Source of the DNA: ATZT02 sp046046315
GTDB lineage: Bacteria > Actinomycetota > Actinomycetes > S36-B12 > UBA5976
DNA: 16,061 bases
Assembly (NCBI GenBank): GCA_046046315.1
Contig: JBJOKB010000038.1
Location: forward strand, 1-16,061
Direction: 5' to 3'
Shown: positions 1 to 6,629 of the stretch, in pieces
Layout of the letters: the number at the start of each line of letters is the position of its first letter
Position numbering within the stretch: the first letter of the stretch is position 1
Notes under the pieces: generated by a model
What the model was told of the DNA's origin: nothing
What the model saw: the letters and a program-made list of their open reading frames with translations, nothing else
Database searches by the model: none
Program-made: the position numbers and the translations under genes

Positions 1-818
1 GTTTCTAGTTTTTCCCGTATACCTGTGTCAAGACTTCTTACCGCACTTAATAAACCTTTTGTGTATGGATGAATTGGGGCACTAAAAATAGCTTTTACTT
101 CACTTACTTCTACTGCTCGCCCGGCATACATAACTAATACTCGGTCAACCATTTCTGCCACAACACCTAAATCGTGCGTGATTAAAATAATTGAAGTATT
201 ACTTGTTTTTTGCAAATCACGCATTAGATCAAGAATTTGGGCTTGAACAGTTACATCTAATGCAGTAGTTGGTTCATCTGCAATTAAGACTTTTGGATCA
301 TTGATTAAAGCAATTGCGATAACAACTCTTTGCCTCATTCCCCCTGAAAATTCATGCGGATAGGAATCTATTCTTTTATCTGCTTCAGGTATTCCTACCT
401 TTTTCATTACCTCAACAACTTTGTTTCTAACTTCCTCTTTAGAAGCATCTGGGTGATGAGTAAGGTATGCCTCTCCTATTTGTTCACCTATTTTGTAATA
501 AGGATTTAAAGATGACAATGGGTCTTGAAAAACCATTGCAATATCTGATCCTCGTAATTTTCTTATTTCGCTATCTTTTGCACCAATAATTTCAAATTCA
601 TTTAATTTAATGGAACCTGACAAATTAACATTTCCAGATGTAAGTAACCCCATGATGGCACTAGCAGTAACACTTTTCCCTGAACCAGATTCACCAACTA
701 TGGCTAATACTTCACCTGCCTTTAAACCAAAAGATAAATTGTCAACTGCATGAACTTTTCCATCAGCAGTGTCAAAGGAAACACTTAAGTTTTTAATTTC
801 TAAAGTATTTTTACTCAT
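1..818 (-). CDS. Peptide/nickel ABC transporter ATP-binding protein, DppD/OppD-like (3' end cut off)
   Basis: Cytoplasmic ATPase that would drive the importer encoded by the next genes. My reading of the minus strand gives an open frame of 272 codons running off the window at position 1. It shows the Walker A motif GESGSGKS at residues 42-49, the ABC signature FSGGMRQ, a Walker B with ADEPT, and an H-loop (ITHD). It ends in the HPYTKGLL motif typical of the oligopeptide/dipeptide ATPase C-terminal region, so only the last part is missing. The ATG at 818-816 overlaps the TGA of the upstream permease (ATGA, 815-818), which indicates translational coupling. A second ATPase (DppF-like) would be expected just beyond the window. 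The substrate cannot be read from this subunit. Confidence 0.95.
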   Translation of the reverse strand, partial: MSKNTLEIKNLSVSFDTADGKVHAVDNLSFGLKAGEVLAIVGESGSGKSVTASAIMGLLTSGNVNLSGSIKLNEFEIIGAKDSEIRKLRGSDIAMVFQDPLSSLNPYYKIGEQIGEAYLTHHPDASKEEVRNKVVEVMKKVGIPEADKRIDSYPHEFSGGMRQRVVIAIALINDPKVLIADEPTTALDVTVQAQILDLMRDLQKTSNTSIILITHDLGVVAEMVDRVLVMYAGRAVEVSEVKAIFSAPIHPYTKGLLSAVRSLDTGIREKLE

Positions 819-1810
819 GCTTCAAGTCTTACTCGAGGATCTAATATTGCATACAAAATATCTACAAGGGCATTTGCAACTACCACAATAAAAGCCGTAA
901 TTAATGTAATTCCAGCAATGACAGGTAGATCAGAATCTGTGACAGAATTCAAAGCAAGTCTTCCCATACCAGGTAAACCAAATACGGACTCAGTAATGAT
1001 TGCTCCACCAAGTAACACTGCAATATCTAAACCAGCAATTGTTACAATTGGCGTTATTGCTCCGCGTAGTACGTAACGGGTTAATACTTTTCTTCTTGGT
1101 AATCCTTTGGCAATAGCAAGTCGAACATAATCTTCACTCATTGTTTCCAACATGCCATCACGAGTTAGACGAGTGTATAAAGCAGCTGAAACTATAGCCA
1201 CGGTAAACCAAGGCAAAATTAAGGCTTGTGCCCACTTAATTGGATTATCTAAAAATGGTGTGTATGAAGGAAATGGAAAAACCTGCAACCAGATAATAAA
1301 CACATAAATTAATAACAAACCGATAAAAAATGTTGGCATTGATAGACCAAATATTGCCAAACCTGTACTGACTCGATCTTGAATTTTGCCTTTTTTAATT
1401 GCAGAAATAACCCCTAGACCAATCCCCATTGTTAACCAAATAACTGCAGAACCAATTGTTAAAGAAACAGTTGCAGGAAGCGCATTTGAAATCATTTCAG
1501 TTACGCATTGACCTCGATAAAATGAATAACCAAAACTTGGCGCAGGGCAAGTAAAAGCTTGTGCTCCTTCACCATAACTTCTTCCAGCAAAAATTCCTTT
1601 CATAAAAGTTAAATACTGTTGCAATAAAGGTTGATCGTAACCAAGTCTTATTCTGTTGGCAGCAATTTTTTCTGGCGTGCAATGTTGACCACAACTTAAT
1701 GAAGCAGGATCAACTGGTAAAACACTAAATAACAAAAATGCGGTAATTGAAACAACAATTAATAGAAAAATCATGAAAGTTAAACGACGAACAATAAATC
1801 TTGCCATCAT
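815..1810 (-). CDS. Peptide/nickel ABC transporter permease, DppB-like
   Basis: Inner-membrane permease of the binding-protein-dependent peptide/nickel family, 331 residues, a normal length. The N-terminus MARFIVRRL followed by a long hydrophobic segment (about 10-32) is characteristic of DppB/OppB. An extracytoplasmic loop (about 33-105) follows, then the permease core with further membrane segments and an EAA loop (DYVRLAIAKGLPRRKV) that contacts the ATPase. It ends LDPRVRLEA, as usual for the family. The loop carries four cysteines (C40, C44, C88, C102). Two adjacent ATGs lie behind GAAAGG (1820-1815); spacing of 4 or 7 nt leaves the second ATG (1807) possible. The gene overlaps the ATPase start by 4 nt and is separated from the binding-protein gene by a stem-loop. 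Confidence 0.95.
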   Translation of the reverse strand: MMARFIVRRLTFMIFLLIVVSITAFLLFSVLPVDPASLSCGQHCTPEKIAANRIRLGYDQPLLQQYLTFMKGIFAGRSYGEGAQAFTCPAPSFGYSFYRGQCVTEMISNALPATVSLTIGSAVIWLTMGIGLGVISAIKKGKIQDRVSTGLAIFGLSMPTFFIGLLLIYVFIIWLQVFPFPSYTPFLDNPIKWAQALILPWFTVAIVSAALYTRLTRDGMLETMSEDYVRLAIAKGLPRRKVLTRYVLRGAITPIVTIAGLDIAVLLGGAIITESVFGLPGMGRLALNSVTDSDLPVIAGITLITAFIVVVANALVDILYAILDPRVRLEA

Positions 1811-1833
1811 CTAACCTTTCTATTTGTTAAAGA

Positions 1834-1860
1834 ATGGGAGCCGCGATAAGCGGCTCCCAT
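1834..1860 (-). terminator. Intercistronic stem-loop after the binding-protein gene
   Basis: A perfect 10-bp inverted repeat (ATGGGAGCCG at 1834-1843, CGGCTCCCAT at 1851-1860) with a 7-nt loop lies 9 nt past the stop codon of the binding-protein gene. In the minus-strand transcript it is followed only by the weak U-tract UUCUUU, so full termination looks unlikely. A partial terminator or 3'-end mRNA stabiliser fits better. The plus-strand side has six Ts (1863-1868), but no plus-strand gene reads toward it. Confidence 0.75.
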
Positions 1861-1869
1861 AATTTTTTA

Positions 1870-3603
1870 TTACTGAATTACGTAGAGAGAAGCGAAGTCA
1901 TGAGACCCGAATGGGTACCACAAATAACCTCCGCCAATCTTTGAACCACGGAATTCTTGTGAACGACCAAACCAGCTTGGAATTGCCCAAACTTGATCTA
2001 GTGCATATTGATTTGCTTTCTTCCACAGTTCTGCTTGTGCAGCTCTGTCAGTTTGAGCAAGTGCTTCGTCCATCAATGCTTTGTAAGCAGGAAATGCTGG
2101 ATCTTCTTGGTTTTGTGAAATGTTAAATCCACCTTCACCAAAAAGTTCTGGCATAACAGTTGAAGCGTTCAACCAATCAGCAGCCCAACCAGAACGACTG
2201 ATGTCGCCTTGTAGTGCTGGATCCATCACAACTGAGTAGTACTTACCTGGCTCAATTGGATTTGATTTGATAACGATTCCTGCTGCTTTTTCAGATTCAA
2301 TCCAGACAGCAACGTTCTTTGCCCATACTGGTGTATCTGGGTGATCGAATACCAAACCTTCACCTGTTGCTTTGGCATAAACATCTGGACAAGCAGTTTT
2401 TGCTTCTTCCATCAATGCTTTTGCTGCATCAGGATTTCCAGCTGGTTGAACACCTTCTGGAAGTGTGTTTGGTGCGTAATCAAGTGCCAATGTTGGTGAA
2501 ATAAATCCATCAGCAAAGTCACCTACGTATTCGCCACCAGCAACTGCGCGAAGTGCTTCGCGATCAAGTGCTAAGAAAAGTGCTTTACGTACTGGTAAGC
2601 AATTTACTTTCTTAACGTTGATTGCAGTGTAGATCGCATATGGATCAGTTTCGTTTACACGACGATCCTTAAATTGATCATCACCAAACACTGTTGGCAA
2701 GTTTTCTGGTTGGATGCCATCCATTGAAACAGCGAATGCATCGTCACCAGCTGAAGCGATCAAACGAGAATCGATAACTGCTTGATCTTGTGCAAAATTA
2801 ACCACGACTTTGTCTGGATAAGCTTTGCGAATTGGATCAGAATCAGGATTCCAGTTTTCGTTACGAACCAATGTCATTGATTGAGCTTTTACATATGACT
2901 CAATCTTGTATGGGCCGTTTGAGACAACTGCGTCATCATATTTTTCACCAGTATCTTTAGCTTTTGGTACTGGTGCAAATGCAAGCAATGTCACTGTGTA
3001 GTTGAAGTCTGCAACAACTTTGTTCAACTTGAAAGTGATTGTTTTGTCAGCGCAGGAAACTGCGTTGTCATACAGTGCTTGTTGTTCTGCAGTTGCTTTG
3101 TATGGGCCTGGGTATTGGCTTCCTTCATCGTTTGTTGGAATATCCAAATATGAAATTGCATATGTTGGACCATCAACAATGATGTCGGTTGCAAATACGC
3201 GAGAAACTCCGTAAGCAACGTCTTGGCAAGTTACTTCACTTCCGTCTTCCCAAGTTAAACCATCACGAAGTGTGAAAGACCAAGTCTTTCCACCATCTGT
3301 AGTGGTACCTGTGTCGGTTGCCATGTCAGCAACAAGTTCAGCACCAGCTGGACCTTGCGCATGAGCATAGGAAGTCAACGTACGGTTTACATAACTTCCA
3401 AAGAACGCAAGATCTTGTCCTGTGTAGTTACGTTGTGGATCTACGTGGTTGAACTGTTCAGCAATTGTTAAATAAGTAATTGTTCCACCTTGAGTTGGTG
3501 TTCCAGTTCCTCCTGCTGAACTTCCTCCGCCACCGCATGCTGATAACAACAATGCAGAAGCAGCAACCACAACACCAAATTTGGTGCGTGAATTTAACTT
3601 CAT
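1870..3603 (-). CDS. Peptide/nickel ABC transporter substrate-binding lipoprotein (SBP family 5)
   Basis: Extracytoplasmic solute-binding protein that captures the substrate and delivers it to the two permeases. The 577-residue product starts with a lipoprotein signal peptide: basic MKLNSRTK, a hydrophobic run, then the lipobox LSAC with the lipidated cysteine at residue 23, followed by a Gly/Ser-rich linker. The mature part resembles family 5 binding proteins (for example WSFTLRDGLTWEDGSEVT near residues 108-125, and the LDREALRAV region), and the length is typical. An AGGGAG site (3614-3609) lies 5 nt before the ATG. Codon choice looks richer in C-ending codons (AAC, TTC, GAC) than the permease genes, consistent with high expression. 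Peptides are the likely substrate, but family 5 also includes nickel, sugar and opine binders, so specificity is open. Confidence 0.95.
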   Translation of the reverse strand: MKLNSRTKFGVVVAASALLLSACGGGGSSAGGTGTPTQGGTITYLTIAEQFNHVDPQRNYTGQDLAFFGSYVNRTLTSYAHAQGPAGAELVADMATDTGTTTDGGKTWSFTLRDGLTWEDGSEVTCQDVAYGVSRVFATDIIVDGPTYAISYLDIPTNDEGSQYPGPYKATAEQQALYDNAVSCADKTITFKLNKVVADFNYTVTLLAFAPVPKAKDTGEKYDDAVVSNGPYKIESYVKAQSMTLVRNENWNPDSDPIRKAYPDKVVVNFAQDQAVIDSRLIASAGDDAFAVSMDGIQPENLPTVFGDDQFKDRRVNETDPYAIYTAINVKKVNCLPVRKALFLALDREALRAVAGGEYVGDFADGFISPTLALDYAPNTLPEGVQPAGNPDAAKALMEEAKTACPDVYAKATGEGLVFDHPDTPVWAKNVAVWIESEKAAGIVIKSNPIEPGKYYSVVMDPALQGDISRSGWAADWLNASTVMPELFGEGGFNISQNQEDPAFPAYKALMDEALAQTDRAAQAELWKKANQYALDQVWAIPSWFGRSQEFRGSKIGGGYLWYPFGSHDFASLYVIQ

Positions 3604-3608
3604 TTACT

Positions 3609-3614
3609 CTCCCT
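3609..3614 (-). promoter_or_regulatory. Ribosome binding site of the binding-protein gene
   Basis: AGGGAG with a 5-nt spacer before the ATG at 3603-3601. It is one of the stronger Shine-Dalgarno matches in the window and fixes this start. Confidence 0.75.
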
Positions 3615-3628
3615 AATGTCATAACTCT

Positions 3629-3640
3629 TTGTCATGACAA
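3629..3640. repeat. 12-bp palindrome in the binding-protein gene leader
   Basis: TTGTCATGACAA is fully self-complementary and lies about 25 bp upstream of the start codon. A further TGTCAT copy follows at 3617-3622, giving direct and inverted TGTCA elements. It could be a regulator site or form alternative leader hairpins. No regulator family is identified. Confidence 0.5.
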
Positions 3641-3643
3641 TTT

Positions 3644-3674
3644 GTTAATAAATATCTTGTGGATATTTATTAAC
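3644..3674 (-). repeat. Perfect 13-bp inverted repeat (AT-rich stem-loop)
   Basis: GTTAATAAATATC at 3644-3656 pairs exactly with GATATTTATTAAC at 3662-3674 across a 5-nt loop. It lies between the inner permease gene and the binding-protein gene and directly abuts the next stem-loop. No U-tract follows it in the transcript, so it is not a standard terminator. An mRNA processing/stabilising element or a protein-binding site are alternatives. Confidence 0.7.
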
Positions 3675-3705
3675 TTCTGTTTAGTCCTGCAGGGTCTAAA
3701 CAGAA
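3675..3705 (-). terminator. Perfect 10-bp stem-loop just after the inner permease gene
   Basis: TTCTGTTTAG at 3675-3684 pairs with CTAAACAGAA at 3696-3705. The 11-nt loop contains the palindrome CCTGCAGG (3686-3693), so the whole element is nearly symmetric. It begins 5 nt beyond the stop codon of the permease gene. It may terminate or attenuate transcription, or protect the 3' end, but it lacks a clear U-tract. Confidence 0.6.
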
Positions 3706-3710
3706 ACCTT

Positions 3711-4673
3711 TTATACTCTCTGTGCTCTTTCACCTTTTGGATCAAGTGCATCTCTTAAACCATCGCCTACCAGATTGAAAGCTAAAACCAAAAGAAAAAG
3801 CGCAGTACCAGGAATAAATAAATATGCAGGATCAGATCTGAAATATCTGACAGAATCTGCGAGCATGCCACCCCAAGATGCAGTTGGTGCTACTACTCCT
3901 AAACCCAGAAATGAAAAAGTTGCTTCAATTGCAATGTAGCCAGGAACGGTTAAAGACGCATAAACAATTATTGGTGCCCAAAGATTAGGTAATATTTCCT
4001 TGAAAATCATGTAACTAGTTTTTGCCCCACTTGCTTGTGCTGCTGCAACAAATTCTCTTTCCCTTAAACTTAAAGCTTGTCCTCTCATTACTCGTGCAAT
4101 ATAGGTCCAACCAAAAAGTGACAAAATCATAATTATGTAAGTCATTCGAGCAGGATTTCCGTCAGGAAGTCCAAGTGCAACTAATCTTCCAGGAATTATG
4201 GGAGCAAGGGATAAAATTAATAACAAACTTGGAAAAGCTAACAACAAATCAATTGTTCTACCAATAACACTGTCAACAATTCCTCTTTTATAACCTGCCC
4301 AAATACCTAGAATTACGCCAAATAAAGTAGTGAAAAAAGTAGCAATCAAAGCAACAGTTAATGAAGTTCTTGCACCATAAATAAGTCTGGCCAAAATGTC
4401 TCGACCTGTTCCAGGTTCAACTCCTAATGGATGAGCTTTACTCATGCCACCAAATGGTGCGTTTGGTAATCCAAATTGGTCAAGAGTTTCTTTGTTTAAT
4501 GAATAAGGATCAATGTTTAACAATCCAGTTACCCAGGGAGCAAATAAAGCTAGGGAAACCACAACGGTTGAAAAAATTAAGGCAACAATGGCAACTTTGT
4601 CTTTTTTAAAACGAAGCCAAGCAAGTTGTGCAGGTGATTTGCCCTCAATTGCAAAAGTTGTTTCAAGAGACAA
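3711..4673 (-). CDS. Peptide/nickel ABC transporter permease, DppC-like
   Basis: Second membrane subunit of the importer, 320 residues. The order of parts fits DppC/OppC. A cytoplasmic N-terminus (1-25) and first membrane helix (about 27-48) come first. An external loop with HPLGVEPGTGRDILARLIYGAR (about 81-102) follows, then the permease core with the EAA motif (EFVAAAQASGAKTSYMIFKEILPN, about 207-230). The end is GDGLRDALDPK. The start is TTG at 4673-4671, chosen because GGGGAG (4686-4681) sits 7 nt upstream and no ATG precedes the conserved region. It is the first importer gene here, 76 bp after typA. Its partner DppB-like gene lies two genes downstream, beyond the binding-protein gene, which differs from the usual A-B-C-D-F order. 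Confidence 0.95.
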   Translation of the reverse strand: MSLETTFAIEGKSPAQLAWLRFKKDKVAIVALIFSTVVVSLALFAPWVTGLLNIDPYSLNKETLDQFGLPNAPFGGMSKAHPLGVEPGTGRDILARLIYGARTSLTVALIATFFTTLFGVILGIWAGYKRGIVDSVIGRTIDLLLAFPSLLLILSLAPIIPGRLVALGLPDGNPARMTYIIMILSLFGWTYIARVMRGQALSLREREFVAAAQASGAKTSYMIFKEILPNLWAPIIVYASLTVPGYIAIEATFSFLGLGVVAPTASWGGMLADSVRYFRSDPAYLFIPGTALFLLVLAFNLVGDGLRDALDPKGERAQRV

Positions 4674-4680
4674 TTAAATT

Positions 4681-4686
4681 CTCCCC
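4681..4686 (-). promoter_or_regulatory. Ribosome binding site deciding the TTG start of the DppC-like gene
   Basis: GGGGAG with a 7-nt spacer before the TTG at 4673. It supports a TTG start where no ATG or GTG is available upstream. Confidence 0.7.
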
Positions 4687-4701
4687 TCACCTTGCAAGAC
4701 G

Positions 4702-4753
4702 ATAGTCAAAATCTAGACCTGTGCCTAGATACAGATTTATTTGCTTTGACTAT
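4702..4753 (-). terminator. Nested inverted repeat overlapping the typA stop codon
   Basis: Outer arms ATAGTCAAA (4702-4710) and TTTGACTAT (4745-4753) are exact complements. An inner 6-bp pair, ATCTAG (4711-4716) and CTAGAT (4725-4730), stacks on the outer stem, leaving a 14-nt bulge on one side. The outer arm contains the typA stop. In the minus transcript it could weakly terminate typA transcription. It also covers a possible promoter for the importer (TAGGCA, 17 nt, TATCGT), so an operator role is an alternative. Confidence 0.45.
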
Positions 4754-6621
4754 TTGTTCTTGCTGCGAGCACGATTTCGCTCACCGGCATTCAAAATCAC
4801 CTTACGAATACGCACGGTGTCTGGGGTTACTTCGGCACATTCGTCTTCTCGCAAAAATTCCAAGGCTTGTTCAAGGGAAAGATTTCGAGCTGGCACTAAA
4901 TGAACCGTGTCATCTGAACCAGAAGCACGCATGTTCGTTAATTTCTTTTCCTTAGTGATATTTACATCCATATCATCAGCACGAGCATTTTCACCAATGA
5001 TCATTCCTTCATAAACTTCAACACCAGGACCTATAAATAGAGCACCACGTTCTTGAATTGAAAATGCTGCGTATGCAGTTGCAGCACCTGCTCTATCTGC
5101 AACTAGTGATCCGTTTGCTCTGGTTTTAACTTCTCCATGCCATGGCTCATAGCGATCAAACACATGATGCATTAAACCTGTTCCACGAGTTTCAGTTAAG
5201 AATTCTGTTCTAAAACCAATCAAACCTCGAGCTGGAACTAAATATTCCATTCTGACCCAACCACTACCGTGATTAGTCATTTGTTCCATGCGACCTTTTC
5301 TTAAACCTAATAATTGTGTTACAACTCCTACGTAATCTTCGGGAACATCAATTGTTAATCTTTCAACTGGTTCAGAAAGTTTGCCATCAATTGTTCTGGT
5401 CACCACTTGTGGTTTTCCAACTGTTAATTCAAAACCTTCACGGCGCATAATTTCTACAAGAATTGCTAGTTGTAATTCACCTCGTCCTTGCACTTCCCAA
5501 GTATCTGGACGATCTGTGTCGAAAACTCTTAAGGAAACGTTTCCAATTAATTCTGCATCAAGTCTGTTTTTTAACAAACGGGCAGTCATTTTAGTTCCAG
5601 ATTTTCCTGCTAGTGGAGAAGTGTTTGTTCCAATAAACATAGAAATACTTGGTTCATCAACAGTAATTACTGGTAATGCAATTGGGTTATCAGGATCTGC
5701 CAGTGTTTCACCAATTGTGATGTCTTCAATTCCAGCAACTGCGATTAAATCTCCTGGACCTGCTTGCTCGATCGGAACTCGCTCTAAAGCTTGAGTGATA
5801 AGTAATTCACTAATTTTTACTTTCACTACTTCACCATTGGTTTTTATCCAGGCTGCGGTTTGACCTTTTTTAATGTAGCCATTTCTTACTCGACATAAAG
5901 CTAAACGACCAAGATAAGCAGAAGCATCAAGGTTAGTGACATGAGCTTGTAGTGGTGCACCTTCTTCATAAGTTGGCGCAGGAACTGTTTTTAAAATAGT
6001 TTCAAATAATGGTCTTAAGTTTTCAGAATCTGGAACCGTGCCATCTTGAGGTTTAGTTAAACTTGCTTTTCCTGCTCTTGCAGAAGCATAAATAATTGGA
6101 AAATCCAAGACGTGTGCCATTGAATCATCGGCTAAATCAATAAAAAGATCATATGTTTCATTAACTACTGCTTCGATTCGAGAATCTGCACGATCTGTTT
6201 TATTAATAACTAAAATTACTGGCAATCTTTTTTGAAAAGCCTTTCTCAAAACAAATCTGGTTTGGGGCAGTGGTCCTTCACTTGCATCAACTAATAAAAC
6301 GACGCCGTCAACCATTTCAAGTCCGCGTTCAACTTCGCCACCAAAGTCAGCATGTCCTGGTGTGTCAATAATGTTGATGATTACACCATTTGGTGCAAGT
6401 TCTGGATCTGTGTAATTTACGGCAGTATTTTTTGCCAAAATTGTGATGCCTTTTTCTCTTTCTAAATCTGTTGAGTCCATGACTCGTTCGTTCACATCTT
6501 GGTTTGCTCTAAAAGCACCTGACTGCCATAACATCGCATCAACCAATGTTGTTTTGCCATGATCAACGTGGGCAATAATTGCTAAGTTTCTAATGTCGTC
6601 TCTAGTTTTTTTGTTTGTCAT
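4750..6621 (-). CDS. typA: Translational GTPase TypA/BipA
   Basis: Ribosome-associated GTPase related to EF-G, involved in ribosome assembly and stress or cold adaptation. The 623-residue protein has the G1 motif AHVDHGKTT (17-25), the TypA switch I region EREKGITI (54-61), G3 DTPGH (86-90) and G4 NKTD (140-143). An EF-Tu-like beta-barrel domain 2 and the TypA C-terminal region follow (RGELQLAILVEIMRREG; LVPARGLIGFRTEFLTETRG). It is slightly longer than the E. coli protein (about 607). The ATG at 6621 follows AGGGA, which overlaps the ychF stop codon 8 bp upstream, so ychF and typA are probably one coupled transcript. The C-terminus ends in a basic tail (NRARSKNK). Confidence 0.97.
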   Translation of the reverse strand: MTNKKTRDDIRNLAIIAHVDHGKTTLVDAMLWQSGAFRANQDVNERVMDSTDLEREKGITILAKNTAVNYTDPELAPNGVIINIIDTPGHADFGGEVERGLEMVDGVVLLVDASEGPLPQTRFVLRKAFQKRLPVILVINKTDRADSRIEAVVNETYDLFIDLADDSMAHVLDFPIIYASARAGKASLTKPQDGTVPDSENLRPLFETILKTVPAPTYEEGAPLQAHVTNLDASAYLGRLALCRVRNGYIKKGQTAAWIKTNGEVVKVKISELLITQALERVPIEQAGPGDLIAVAGIEDITIGETLADPDNPIALPVITVDEPSISMFIGTNTSPLAGKSGTKMTARLLKNRLDAELIGNVSLRVFDTDRPDTWEVQGRGELQLAILVEIMRREGFELTVGKPQVVTRTIDGKLSEPVERLTIDVPEDYVGVVTQLLGLRKGRMEQMTNHGSGWVRMEYLVPARGLIGFRTEFLTETRGTGLMHHVFDRYEPWHGEVKTRANGSLVADRAGAATAYAAFSIQERGALFIGPGVEVYEGMIIGENARADDMDVNITKEKKLTNMRASGSDDTVHLVPARNLSLEQALEFLREDECAEVTPDTVRIRKVILNAGERNRARSKNK

Positions 6622-6629
6622 TTATCCCT

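Noticed and set aside
1834..1868. Plus-strand intrinsic terminator (hairpin followed by six Ts)
   Set aside because: The shape is good in that direction, but no plus-strand gene lies upstream in the window. The element is more sensibly read with the minus-strand operon.
3644..3705. Small mobile element (MITE) or attachment site as the source of the paired stem-loops
   Set aside because: No target-site duplication, shared terminal repeat or second copy is seen in the window; the two stem-loops have unrelated arm sequences.
1911..3758. Several plus-strand open frames of 60-92 codons opposite the binding-protein gene
   Set aside because: They are low-complexity translations rich in Leu/His, lie opposite a strongly supported gene, and have no ribosome binding sites or family resemblance.
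5381..5794. 137-codon plus-strand open frame opposite typA
   Set aside because: It lies wholly within the conserved typA coding region, and its Ser/Ile-rich translation shows no motif. It is an antisense shadow.
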